The notes below the pieces were generated by a model that searched no databases, was not told the DNA's origin, and saw nothing but the letters and a program-made list of their open reading frames with translations. Of a stretch of DNA of 64,000 nt, positions 35,471 to 47,164 are shown in pieces. How positions within the stretch are numbered: position 1 is the stretch's first letter; the number at the start of each line of letters is the position of its first letter. The position numbers were made by a program, and so were the translations under genes. Source of the stretch: Stercorarius parasiticus. Taxonomy: Eukaryota; Chordata; Aves; Charadriiformes; Stercorariidae. Location: positions 889,181 to 953,180 of the forward strand of contig VWZL01002517.1 in assembly GCA_013396915.1 (NCBI GenBank), given 5' to 3'.

Positions 35471-37708
35471 AGTTTGTGATATGTCTGAAAGCTTTTCCAA
35501 ACAAAATAATTCTTTTTCTATCTAGAGTCTATTGTGCTCTGACTATTTTGGCTGAGGGATTCTCTCTGAAGCTGGAGAGCATCCCACGCGCACCTGCACA
35601 AGGCACACGCGTACGCTGCTTTATGGGACATGATTGCTTCAAAGACCTCAAGGCTTGCAGAAACATGTTTTTCTCTTTTCCTTTTATTTCAGTTTTTCAT
35701 ACCAGAAAGACATAACGCTGCATCATCCCGTTACGGTGCTATGAGTGGCAGGAATTAGTCAGGGGTATTTTGTAAATCAAGTGATTTGCTTTTCATTTTA
35801 ACCAATTTCAGTTGTGCTTAAAAAAGTTAAGAATAATAATTAAATAGTCCATGAAAAAACAGCTAATTACTTTTAGCTGGATGAAATTGTGGTTAAAAAA
35901 AAAACCCCAGATGTGCTGGAGTTACAGGAAAATGTATTCAGCCAAAACCAGCATCGCTTAACACGGGTGCGTGCAATGGCCTGAACACTGACCAAGCCTT
36001 TGGCTGATGGAGGGAGCCGGCTCCCCAGGCCTTCTGCTGGTCCCCCCGCCTACACGGGGCTTCTCCTTCAGCATTGAAGGGCAGAGCTCGTTTAGCAGAG
36101 GGTTAGGGTGATTGCCCTATTTTTGCCCCATCCCTGCTTCCCTTTGCTGGAACCAATGACCCGTCAAAGGGGGATATGGTGTCGGGATACCCAGCGGTCT
36201 GGCGACATCAACGCGCCTGGGGATGGCTCTCCACTTAAGAGAAGAAGATGGAAAGCTTTGAAAGAAAAATAAAATACTGCTAGATTATTTTTTTTTGGTT
36301 CGGTAAGGTTTTTTCTGATTTAAAACTACGTTTTTGCAAATCAATTAACAGAAATGGCAATTTTATTTTCTACATTTCTTCTGCTTTACAAAGCATCAAA
36401 CCGCTGATAACAAATCCATCGTGAGGCAAAGAATATGGCTTTTCTATTTCTGTATTTTCTCAGTGATAAATTGAGTACAGTAATGAAAAAATGTAGGAGA
36501 GTGATGAAAGGGCTGCAGAGAGAACAACTGCTCGTCCTTTCCCTTCTCTCTGCATTTACCAAGTGAACAATATGAGTCACAGAAAATAGGGAAAATCTAT
36601 GGCATCAGAAATTGAAGAATGATTATCTGCAGAGAGTCTGCTTCTTCATTGATGGAAAAATGGTTGCATGACAAAATAACTGCGGGTAAGAGATGAAGAT
36701 CCTTCGATTGGCTTGGAAAAAAGAAAGCTGTCATGTTCGTCTTTCAAAGAACTTTCAGCATTGTAACAGATTTTGCCCATCAGCCTTCACTGAGAGCAGG
36801 CTCTGCTGGGGAGGGGAGGCTGGGGCTGTCAGCGGGAAGGCTGGGGTTCAGGCCGAGGGGCGCCTTCCAGAAGCACCACCCCTGGAGACACTTCTCCATC
36901 CCTCCCCCGAGAAGTGGTGGTTTGTTTCCAGTCTGGGGCCAACCTCTCTCATACACGATATATACACTATTTTGCTGATTTGTTTTACTTTCAGGCTTTG
37001 AAGAACATGGGTGGAAGTATTAGCATAACAGTGTAAAACTGGTCCCTGAAAATCACTGTTAGTATTTAATAATGGAAAAAAATCCACCTGGTGTTTTGGC
37101 CTAATTTCTGTAAAACTTTCTAAATTTTACTGAAATATTTATGAAAAAATATTCAGTTTTGATAGTTCTTAGTTAAATGTTTGGATATTCTAAGCGAAAA
37201 TCAATCACAGTGATACAGTTGATACATAGTTGGTAATAATAATAATTTTAGTAAAAAATTTAGCCCTTTTGTAATGGCTTCCACTACTTGACGGTTTATG
37301 CAGTGATACTCTCTGAATTTATAGATTTTTTCCAGTGCACATGTTCTGAATGGTTTCTTGGCATACAAAGTCAGGCTTGGTAGCAGTCCTCCACGCGCGA
37401 TGGGAGCAGCCTCCCACCGCCAGCCTCTGCTCTGGTCCGGCTCCCCCCACTCTGGGGCCGCTGTTCACACCCCCCGGCTGAAGGTCTGAACCTCCATCAG
37501 CGGCGCGTGGCGAGCACGCAGACGAAAGCCACTACGTAGTTTTGGTTTAGTGATGCAGAGAAAACTCCTGACTTCCATGAATCAATAGGAAAACTCTCCC
37601 TGACTTCAGCAAACATCTCTTCAGTATAAATTCTCTTTTCGTTCCACTCACGTACTCAAGACGTGGCTCATTTAAATTGGATTTGATGCATCCAAATAGA
37701 TTTACTTA
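35471..37708. other. Spacer between the inverted repeat copies, left part
   Basis: No gene seen. It contains AT-rich sequence and a GC-rich segment at 36780-36930 (GGGGAGGGGAGGCTGGGG). That segment faintly recalls CR1 wording but lacks ordered matches. Confidence 0.45.
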
Positions 37709-38070
37709 GAATTATAGAATCATAGAATGGTCTAGGTTGGAAGGCACCTTTAAGATCATCGAGTCCAACCATCAACCCAACACTGCCCAAACCCCCACTA
37801 CCCCGTGTCCCTCAGCACCACGTCTGCCTGGCTTTTAAACCCCTCCAGGGATGGCGACTCCACCACTGCCCTGGGCAGCCTCTTCCAATGCTTCACAACC
37901 CTTTCCGGGAAGAAATTTCTCCCAATATCCATCCTAAACCTCCCCTGGCACAACTTGAGGCCGTTTCCTCTTGTCCCATGGCCTGTTCCTTGGGAGAAGA
38001 GCCCGACCCCCTTTGGCTACCCCCTCCTTTCAGGGAGCTGTAGGGAGCGAGAAGGTCTCCCCTCAACCAC
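37709..38070 (-). mobile_element. CR1 LINE 3' fragment, young subfamily
   Basis: Read on the minus strand it ends with the tail ATTCTATGATTCTATAATT and contains the blocks TTTAAAAGCCAGGCAGACG, CAGGCTGCCCAGGGCAGTGG reworked as CTTCCAATG-type wording, GGAAGAAATTTCTCCC on the plus strand, and GGGAGAAGAGCCCGACC. It matches the window-start copy (1-424) at almost every base over about 330 bp, in opposite orientation. It lies between the two copies of the unclassified inverted repeat. Confidence 0.95.
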
Positions 38071-38919
38071 TTTCTTGAGATGTTGCTGCTGAAGATAAAT
38101 AAACTGTTTAAATGTGACCATCCCAGAGTCTGAGGACTGTTGTTGCACACCACGGTCGTTAGCAGCTGGGCAGGTAATGAGGCAGGAGGAGGGACAGCAC
38201 CCATGCAGGTGGCACATCTGCCACTGCTGATGTCTTCCCAAGTCTCTCATGCCTTCATAAACTGGTACTGAGGTTAAAAGAGATCTTTACCTTTGAGAAA
38301 TGACACTGCCACAAGCAGAGCAGGTAAAGGCCAATATTTCTGTGATGAAACGAATGATTTAGGAAAAATCTTGCAGATGTGAATCCAGCTGTGTCAGGCT
38401 TCAACTGTGTCCTCTTCCGGGAAGCCGTCCTGCGCCTGCGACTCCAGGGTACTATTGGTAGAAGCACAGTAGATACAACAGGTGGAATTCTTGCTTACAC
38501 ATTTTTTGTTTGATTTTTCCTTCCAATTCTGCGTCAGCATCTTCCTGGGGCAATGTGGGTCTTTTTTCTATAATTTATGACTGATATTCAGGTCGGTCTA
38601 AAATAAATTGATCAATGATAATAGATAATACGTGATAATAAATTTCTAGTTAAAATGTAAGGGATATTACATTAGTTTATACAAATTATGGTTATACTGC
38701 TAATGATAGGTAAGAGGAAAAGAGATTAATCAAAAACTTAGAAAAGTACTACTTTTATGAGGTTTTCCTCGCGCTTTAGCATTGACATGAATTGGAAATA
38801 AATGATGAATCAAGATACAGCCATTTTTCTTCACAACCCACCCATAATTTATTTTATCAGAACCAGCGTGCCCATGCTTCTCTGCACACAAGACAAAGTG
38901 TGTTTAAGAAGCAAGAGGT
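38071..38919. other. Spacer between the inverted repeat copies, right part
   Basis: No gene seen. AT-rich from about 38560 to 38860. Confidence 0.4.
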
Positions 38920-39205
38920 GGGGACCTTTAGGCAATGCTCTTCAATCAAACTGCTGTTAAGGAACTAATCATGTAAATGCAAAAAAAAAAAAAAAAAAGT
39001 CTTAAGTTTTCCCAGTTGGTGACTGATTGCTGCGTAAATGAAGATTTGTGCCACACCAGCGCAGGCTGTTATTGGCTTCTTTGTCTTATTTACTGATTTA
39101 AAAACTGTATTAACTATACTCTAAAAATCATATATGTTTGGGGGTGTTTTACAACTCACTAAATACTGAGCTCATGTTATTATTTTATTTTGTTAAACAT
39201 GAAAA
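38920..39205 (-). repeat. Unclassified ~300-bp repeat, copy B of an inverted pair
   Basis: This is the reverse-complement partner of 35155-35470. The perfect core lies at 39005-39032 (AGTTTTCCCAGTTGGTGACT plus GATTGCTG). The T-run of copy A corresponds here to an A18 run on the plus strand (38981-38998), and CATGTAAATG and AATCAAACTGCTG also correspond. Beyond the core the two copies are diverged with small gaps, so this is not a recent segmental duplication. Confidence 0.8.
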
Positions 39206-40032
39206 AAATCTGTGGGTTATCTTTGTGCAATATTTGATTGCAACGAGGGGGCTTCAGCTGGACAAAAACCGGTGCTAGACAGAGAGTCATCTAGGTGGTT
39301 GTCTGCATTTCTATGCATTCATAAACAGTTAAATTGACTGTGGTGGGTGCGGGGGGGGGAGGGAGGTGCTTGGACTTTCCGCATGAGCCAGCGCTGGCAC
39401 CTTCTGAGACCGTCCCATGGTCTCGGGTCGCACCTGGCGCCAGATTTGATAGTCTGTGAGCTGCCCTCGGAGTGACACCGAAAACCAATGCCTGAAATGC
39501 CCCAGGGAGTGCAAACTCTTCCTCTTCCTCCCATTAACTCTTTTCGGCAGCCCCAAGGAGGTGAGGTGCTCTCGTCGTTTGGGCCAGACTGGCCACTGAG
39601 GTGGCCACGGGTCAAGACTGGCACAGCAACACAGTTCATTTCGTCGGGGTTTAGGAGAGGTAAAATGTTGCTGGGCATGTGGGCAATTAACTGGTTCCAT
39701 AGGTGAATGTGGATTGCAAATTGTGAACTTTTATTTTTCTGTAACTTGGCAATTTCCACTTATCCTGGTTTTCGAGGAATTTCCTTCCCAAAGAAAAACC
39801 TTTTTTGCCCTTGCCTCAAGCTGAGAATTTGGGATGGGACTTCATCCATGAAGGGTTTCTTCTCTGAAACCCAGACCCTTTCAAATGCAGCGATTTAAAT
39901 CCTGTTTTAAACTCAACAAACTGCATACAAATTTAAGTCTTTGCTGTTGATTCACTCTTGCTCATCTGCCCCTGCTTGATGAGAACGTCAGCTGGACCTT
40001 GGCAAGACTCCCATGATAATCTCACGATCCCC
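39206..40032. other. Unique intronic sequence
   Basis: No gene seen. A G-rich patch, GCGGGGGGGGGAGGGAGG, lies near 39350-39365. Confidence 0.4.
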
Positions 40033-40227
40033 CCAAGCTCCCTCCTCCCCAGGCTGGGCAGCCGCAGCCCCTCCTGGGAGCAGAGATGCTCCAGCCCCTT
40101 CATCGCCTTGGTGGCCCTCACCTGGACTCGCTCTGCTCCCTCCGGGCTTCTTTTTTCCCGGCGACCCAGCCCTGGAGCCAACCCTCCCGATGTGTTTCCC
40201 CAGGGCTGAGCAGAGGAGAAAATCATC
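40033..40227 (-). mobile_element. CR1 LINE internal fragment, upstream of the usual 3' block
   Basis: On the plus strand the order AGGCTGGGCAGCCGCAGCCC, GCAGAGATGCTCCAGCCCC, TTCATCGCCTTGGTGGCCCT, ACCTGGACTCGCTCTGCTCC and TGTGTTTCCCCAGGGCTGAG matches the antisense of the CR1 region just upstream of the TGAGGAAAGGCTGAG block. The 3' half and tail are absent. Minus-strand copies this far upstream are usually found only in longer insertions, so a deletion probably removed the tail side. Confidence 0.85.
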
Positions 40228-40374
40228 ATATTTCTTGTGTGTGGCAACCCTAATGCATTCAGGAAAAAAACCCACCATGTAGAAGTGGAGCAGTGTGCTA
40301 AAAAGCACAATTATCTTTTTTATGGTAGATATTATGGTCCAATATGTTCAACTATAAAAACGATTTTGTTGGAA

Positions 40375-40396
40375 TTTTTTTTTTTTTTTTTTTTTT
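40375..40396 (+). repeat. T22 tract
   Basis: Twenty-two thymines in a row, the longest homopolymer I see in the window. No recognisable retroposon lies next to it on either side. Confidence 0.9.
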
Positions 40397-41221
40397 ACTT
40401 TAAAATAAGGTATTTTAGATGCGGCATTTTGAGTTGTGTCGGGGATCAAAATTGTTTACAGGTCTGAGGACGAAAACGGTGTATGTGTTTGCCAGAGAGG
40501 TGGAGGATTTATGTAGCTATAAATAATTTAAAAATCTTGACAAAATTAAGCGCATTTTAAGGCGGTGAAATAGTTTCTTACTTCTTGGAGCATTCGAAGC
40601 GCACTGATTTATGATAACTTATGAATTTTGCATTGTAACACTGTGACTTTCATTCACTACTTGACGGATAGTAATCCGTGCAAAGTCCAACCTTTTTGGG
40701 GGATTCTTTGCGATCCTCCCGTTTTTAGTGTGGGGGCACAAATATTTGGCATCTTCTCCTTTCTATACGAAGTCTCTCCCAAAGCACACGGGAGCAGGGT
40801 TGGATTTACTGCTGGGATGGGGGTCAAAAGCACGGGATGAAGCTTCTCCAGCACACCCACACCTCCCTGGCTAATTAGCCAGGGCGCTGGCTTAGCAGCG
40901 TTAACTTCTGCGCGGGATATCAGCCAGCGTAATCTCCTGGAAATAAGTTACATCTGTTTCTGCTAATTAATACACCTCACAGTAGTCACAGCGGTTTGCG
41001 TTTGGCAATATTATTACTTTTTTGTTGCTTGGCGATGGTTATTGATGAGCTCTGCAGATGGTCGAGTGGCCTGTTGAAGACCCCGCGGGCTGTTAATGCA
41101 GTTCCCCTCTTCCCATTCGCAGACGGTACAAACGTATTACTTATTCCTAATAACCACGTTTCAACCTGGGATTTTTTTTTCCATGAAAACTTTCCTTTTA
41201 TTAACTGTCCTTTTTCTTTCC

Positions 41222-41235
41222 TTTTTTTTTTTTTT
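41222..41235 (+). repeat. T14 tract
   Basis: Fourteen thymines within a pyrimidine-rich stretch that starts near 41190. Confidence 0.85.
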
Positions 41236-42111
41236 CTTCCACATGCGAGTATTATGGTTGTGTCCAGTTATTCCGTCACAAGTTGCTTCGTCCTTCTGAC
41301 TAAAACGGGAAGGGTAAGAGGAAGAGAATAGGAAATTAGGTTTTTTTACAAGAAATCTTCGTGCAAGTGCCTATGCTAAAATTTATGAAAACTTTTGGGA
41401 AACAGACTCATTTGTAAAGTGGAAGATTTTCCAGATGCTGCGGGATCTGATGATTGCAAACTGAAAAGTCGTATGGATTCTCAATTAGTGGCAAATGGAG
41501 TTCATCACTGGTTTTAATAACCCTCATAAGCACATTTTAATTTTTCTGTGTATTTGTCATAAAAACTAATTATTATGTCCAAGCCATAAAAAGAAGAACA
41601 ATCATCTATTTCTTATGTCATGTTAGTGATTTCTAGATACTACGCAAGTTAATGAAATCAATATGCATATTAGGAAAGCAAAGCAATAAATTATTCTGTC
41701 TGCAGAGAAAAATCAATGTATTTTTTGCAGCACCCAGAGCAGACAGCTCAGGTCACGGAGGTCCCCAACTTGTTCAGGGATGCAGCTGATGGTGACCCCA
41801 TGGGGAAATGCAGCATCTTTGCCTGCTGCAGGCGAGTTGTCCCCTTGCCAGCGGGGGGAGAAGCCTTGAGTGGATTTACCGCTGGCCCTGGCCACCGTTG
41901 GCCACCACAACAAGGAAATGTTCCTTGTCACAGCCAGGAGCAAGTGTGGAGCTGAGCCAGGGACCTGCTGCCACCTGCTTGTGGGATGAATTGATGGAGG
42001 TTATTAGCCATAATTATTATTAGCCAAGACCTGATGAGATTGTATCTCTGATAAACATCTCAAAAATAACCAAAACAACCACATATTTTGCATTTTCACA
42101 GCTAAATTTAC

Positions 42112-42125
42112 TTTTTTTTTTTTTT
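42112..42125 (+). repeat. T14 tract
   Basis: Fourteen thymines followed by AAATTTTAAAAGG. Confidence 0.85.
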
Positions 42126-45100
42126 AAATTTTAAAAGGCAGACGTACAGAAAATATTACAAAATCTGTGTATACATGGGAAAAAAATTATATATTCAAAG
42201 ATGGGCTATAGGAAGATCTGGAGATGGTCATGTCTTAGTGCCCCGGACCAAGGGGTGGTGTGTGCCAGTGGGAGGAGGAGCGTGGTGTCTCCTCCACCCT
42301 CTCTGAGGACGTCCAGCGCCCGCGGGAAGGAGTGCGCGGGGTCCAGGAGCCTCGTGGGATTCAGGGGGTTGGTGGGATCAGAGGGTCCTCAGCTCCCAAA
42401 TGCCAGAGAGAAACATCCGATCAGGAAATTAAAACGCGGGGAACCTGAGAAAGTAATAATCCCCTCCAGTTCTGAGCTCTTTTTTTGGATTTTGGCTGTG
42501 AGTGCAGCTCGCGGAGTTTCCTGACTGTTCACGGTAGCAAATTACATTGCGATGGATGGTTTTATTATCACTGAGGAGCCCCCAGTGCGTCCCATGCTCC
42601 CCTGCACGCCATGGACAGTCCTTCCCCGCCGACGGCGCCGGTGGCTCCGCTCATGGCAGCCTCAGGGCTGGGGCAGCCGGCCGGGGCGGAGGACAGGGAC
42701 AAAGCCCTCTCTGAGGGCAAAATCCCACTTGGGCAGCGCTCTGCAGCTCCCAGACGGGGTTAAGACGATTTTTGTGGGGTCCTTCCTGATGGCAAACACC
42801 GCGCCTCTCTGTCTGATTCAAGGCCTTCAGGGCCTTGGGACATGGGCCAGGGGTGGTTGTCACTAACGAGCTGGTCTGGAGCTGATGGGTTGGCTCCAAT
42901 TAGTTGCACCTTGGTGGCATCAGGGTGGAATAAAATTATTGTTGTCGTTATTAACGTTACCATTATTATTGCACACTTGCTTTTATAGTAGCTCGCCGTT
43001 AAGGCTTGCCTGAACTTCATTCTCACGCCGTTTGTTTTAATTGCTTTTGGAAACAGAAACAAATTTATTTCTCTCTGTTATAAAGGGCCCAAGGGAAAAT
43101 AAACACGTCGCTGTGTCCCTTGTGCCACACTCTATTGGTATGCACTTCTAATAAAGGTGATTAATTTATTTAACGCTGTAGTGGATATAAGCTTTGGTGG
43201 ATATTTAAACAAAACTCCATGCAAACCAACTAGGTAAATAACTTTTTTGAGTATGTTCCCTGTTTTTTCGCTATCCTATAATATTGACAGATTGTTTTTA
43301 AAGCGGAGTATAATTACTATTCTCAATGAAGAAATGGAGAAAGGAAATAATGTAAGATGGTGGAATTTTCCTGTTATTGGTCATTTACAGAAACCTTTTA
43401 GAGAATGTGTTCATCCAGGCACATGATGGAAGGGGATGGTGGGGATGCGAACGGCGTAAGGATGGGTTTGCGCGTCAGGATAATGCTGTAGCACTGGGGG
43501 TGCCGCATTGCCTGCACGGCTGCCTGTGAGGCTGAATTACCATTTGCTCCTCCATGTTCCTCTTTTGCTCCGCGTCTTCCTCTCAATTAATCAAATTTAA
43601 GTAGAGCGATCTCATAGACTGCCTTCTGAACAGAAAATGAAGCTTCACTAAAATGTAAACCTATTTCCAAAATGTTTAGCATCGCTTTAAATTTCATCAG
43701 CAAAACGAAAAATAATAATTTATTTTTTCTCTCTCGTATTTGTTTTAGGTAACAAAGATCTTTGGCTTTCATTTTGAGTTATTTTGACTCCCAGAAAATG
43801 ACCAAAGGCCTCAAGTGCATTTAATATTTGATGTGGCCTGGGCAACTCTTTAATTTGAAATTTGCAAATGGGGAATTGGTCCCAAATCACTCCAAATATT
43901 TAATTGGAAAATCAGGCCGTCAGATGGATTTCCCCTTTGGGGCAATCCCCCCCACCCCGGGCTCCTGGCTTGGTCCCCGCTGTCCCCACAGTAGGGTGGT
44001 TCGATAAAACTATAGAAAGCAGATAGTTTTGATTGCCACCTCTACTTACTTTCTACAAACAGCCTATATACCTTGTCCCAAATGGGAAGGTATTCATTTA
44101 AAAGCATTTTAAGGAAAAATGACAGATTTTCATTTCGGACCCCTGTACAGAATTTACTTGGGATTTTAATTTCTCTTTCATGTTTGCTTGTTATCTGGCT
44201 TCTTCTGCATTTCTTTAATCCGTATACTGCGTAAATGTTTATTCGCTGCTGTGTTTAATTGTTTTTCCTGACCTTCACAGTTGCCACGTGGGATGGGTGA
44301 AGGACTGTAGCTGTTAAAATGGAGAGTAGCTCTGCAGCGGATTTAATCTGTACTCAGCGCTCAGCATAGCAGATATTAAAAGCTAAATCTGCTCGTAGAT
44401 CAGAGTCTTTAGAGGTATCATAAGAAACATGCACGCAAAATAAACATTTTCTAATTCTTATTAAATATTAACCTTCCGTTGTGATTCTGCATATATATTC
44501 TAGTGATAATTAATAAATTCCACAGATTTTAGTGATCTGAATGTAATGATGCCTAACAGTCAGTAAATAGCAGAAAAATTAGCAGCATACCAATATACCA
44601 GAAATCATTGTTTGTCTCAAACCGTGAGGTTCCAGAAACACTTACTATAGAAGCCAATTTCTATCCTGAAAAAGAAGACCTTCCTAGGAAATCATTAATA
44701 AAAATAAAATCTACGATTTTTCATGAGTACCAGCTGATGTTGTATCATTTCTGTAATTTTACAGAATTATATTCTACAGCAGGGCTGCACTTCTGTGCTT
44801 GTGTGTTATTTTAGTTAATGTACGGCTTGTATTCATTTATTTGCTAATTCTATTGTGGAAATGCATAATGATGCAACCTGCTCCGTGTCATCGTAATAAG
44901 ACTTACGAACATCTTCTACTAGATTTTATTTAATTTCCCCACTATAAAACCTAGATTAAAGAAGAGCCCAGTCAATTAGAGAATGAACAAAGCATGTACT
45001 TAAGAGAAAATAACTTAATCTGCGCTCTCTAAGTCTGGAAAATTCTACGTCTTCTACCATGTCACAGTTCAAATCTTCCCTCAGAAAGATGGCAAAACTC

Positions 45101-45802
45101 CTGATGATAATCCTCAAAAAGAAGCAAAAGCATGCACACATCTTCTGGGTCAGACTTTCCAGTCTTCAGCACAATCTGGAGGGGGTTTGTCCACTGGGAC
45201 CTTGTGTCCCTTGTTACACCAGAGAGCTTCTTGCTCCTTAATAAAAACGCAATAGACCTTAGGTGTTTATAACCGTAGTCCTATATATAGTATAAATGCT
45301 ATTCTAAGATATTGTACATTTAAAAATTATATACAGCCGTTGCATATATAGCCGTTTGGGTATAACGGATGGGGGCATGAGGTGTGCCCGGCAGGGACTG
45401 TGTGCACTCACGTCCCATAGGCTCCAAACGGCTGCGGGGGGAGAATTGATGGTGTCTATTTGCCCTTAGGCTGAGATCGTCCGACTCTGGGATTCGTGGG
45501 AAGGAGTACGAAATATTGTCTGATGGAGCAGATTCCTTCTGCGGGTGTGGGAACGCCAAAGGCTGGTGTACCCTGTCTGTGCCGCTTGCTGCAGGCAGCG
45601 GTATCGGAAAATCTGTAAAAGAGAAGAAACCTGCCAGGGCTGGGCAGTGCGTGGCTTTGCCCCTGCGGGGACCCCGGCTGCCGAAGCCCTGGTGCTCAGA
45701 GGGCGCTTTTGTGCTCTCGAGGGGAGGATTTTGCCTTTGGAGGCTTGTATGGCTTTTATAAATACAGGTTTGAAGGCTGAATCACAACAGGCCAAGGCAC
45801 TT

Positions 45803-46020
45803 GGCGATGCGCCGCTTCGCCGCGAGCATCCCTTGCGCCGCTCCCTCCGCTGCAGCTCAGACCTGAAACAGCATCTTTTGAGCTCAAACACCGCAGTGAC
45901 GCGGAGCTGCAGCGCGTCTCACAGGAGGGCTCTGAAACGCGGTGAACGGGGTTTGGCGAACTCCCGCGCACGTTGCTGCTTGCCATTCGCAGTTAGGAAT
46001 GCAACGGCGTTTCACGGGTG
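45803..46020. other. CpG-dense patch (small CpG-island-like segment)
   Basis: I count about 25 CpG dinucleotides in roughly 215 bases, with clusters such as GCGCCGCTTCGCCGCGAGC, GACGCGGAGC, AAACGCGGTGAACG and CCCGCGCACG. The density is about that expected from base composition, which is unusual for AT-rich vertebrate intron where CpG is depleted. A 189-codon frame (45545-46114, plus) spans it but has no recognisable domain and is probably kept open by the lack of AT-rich stop codons. The candidate LTR starts about 200 bases downstream. Confidence 0.55.
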
Positions 46021-46228
46021 GCTGGTCAACAAGTTCAGTCCAGTCCAAAAGAAATGGTCAGTTAAGCTGCTGAAAGCAGCATCTTCTCTCGCCCGCCCCG
46101 TGTTTATTGATTAATTATGAAATCCTAATTAGGAAAAAAGTGAAATTATCATTGCAGAGAGCTGGGGAGCACAGCCCAGCATTCAGATGCAGCACTTAAG
46201 GGTATTGGGGATTCTGGTAAAGAGACTG

Positions 46229-46647
46229 TGTAATACTGCTCTTTCACCAAAAAAGTCACTCTTTATTGAAAAGCTAGCAGACGGAGCTTCGGCTAGGGCA
46301 ATATGAGCACAAAAGCTCTACTGCAACACCCGGGAGGGATGAAGCAGGTGATTCCTTAGATTCTGGTGGTAAAACCTCTCCTGCCAAACTCCCAGACATC
46401 ACACTTCTGTACTTATAATCCAATTCCTCTCACAGTGTTTGTATTTTCTATTGGGATTGGCTACATTCTGTATATAAAATGGGATTGATTACATTATAAT
46501 CTGGAAAGGGAGTTGGCTGACACATGATTTAATAAATGTGATTAGACAAAATGTAGTTCATAACTTGTCATCACCTTTATCTGTGGAAACCTTCGGAAGA
46601 AATTGAGCTGTGTGTCCAGCCACATCTGTTGTAATCTTGATACTACA
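46229..46647 (-). mobile_element. Probable solitary endogenous retroviral LTR
   Basis: Read on the minus strand, this 419-bp segment has the layout of a retroviral LTR. It begins TGTAGTATCAAG and ends GCAGTATTACA, so the ends form the inverted repeat TGTARTAY. In the middle are CCAAT motifs (GCCAATCCCAATAG), a TATA-like ATTATAAGTA, and about 140 bases later the poly(A) signal AATAAA (plus-strand 46262-46267) followed by a GT-containing end. An internal imperfect duplication (GGGATTGGCTACATT and GGGATTGATTACATT on the plus strand) could be an enhancer repeat. AGACT occurs on both sides (46223-46227 and 46649-46653), one base away from each proposed end, and may be the target duplication. No second LTR, primer binding site or viral gene is visible, so it would be a solo LTR. 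The exact boundaries and family are uncertain. Confidence 0.65.
46262..46267 (-). promoter_or_regulatory. Poly(A) signal AATAAA in the candidate LTR
   Basis: TTTATT on the plus strand gives AATAAA on the minus strand, about 35 bases before the proposed LTR 3' end and followed by GAGTGACTTTTTTGGTG. Its place between the TATA-like box and the terminus fits an R/U5 border. Confidence 0.55.
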
Positions 46648-47164
46648 TAGACTTTGATTGGGCATTTCAGCTGGGGGAAGAGGAAGGCAGCACGTGTTTT
46701 ATGAAACAAGATGGGTGCACTTATGCTGAGGCCCCAGATTTTTTACCTGATAATTGTAAATAGTGATGAAAATAAGGCATCCTTTCTCACGCTCAAAAAG
46801 CAACAGCATCTAAAAAGGCAGCTGTACCCTACAGACATTCCCATTACGCTAGTAAGCTTTATTATGCTGCACCATTTATGTACTCATGAATGTAACAGGA
46901 TATAATTCCAGCCCTTGAATGTGAGAAATGAGCCCCTGCAATGAACTATAGACTCAATGCAAAATAATGACACACGCCATTCTGGTCTCCCGGAAGAAGT
47001 AGGAGCCAGGTCTCAATTCTTACCAGCGTCAATCGGTCAGGCTTCAGGGACAGCGGGTCTGGTCAGACAAAGCAGCTCCTCCAACAGCCCGGTGAGAAAG
47101 CAGGGCTCTGTCAGCCCCTGGTGGGGAAGTCTGATTTGGGAAAGTCAACAGAGCTGCCATGAGG

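Larger units (their letters stand above)
40228..46228. other. Unique intronic sequence with a few tracts
   Basis: No gene or named repeat seen over 6 kb. It holds long T tracts (40375-40396, 41222-41235, 42112-42125), GC-richer sequence at 42210-42900, an AT-rich block at 43060-43330 that could be a conserved non-coding element, and the CpG-dense patch at 45803-46020. Confidence 0.45.

Noticed and set aside
36780..36930. GC-rich stretch with CR1-like words
   Set aside because: No ordered match to any CR1 copy in the window.
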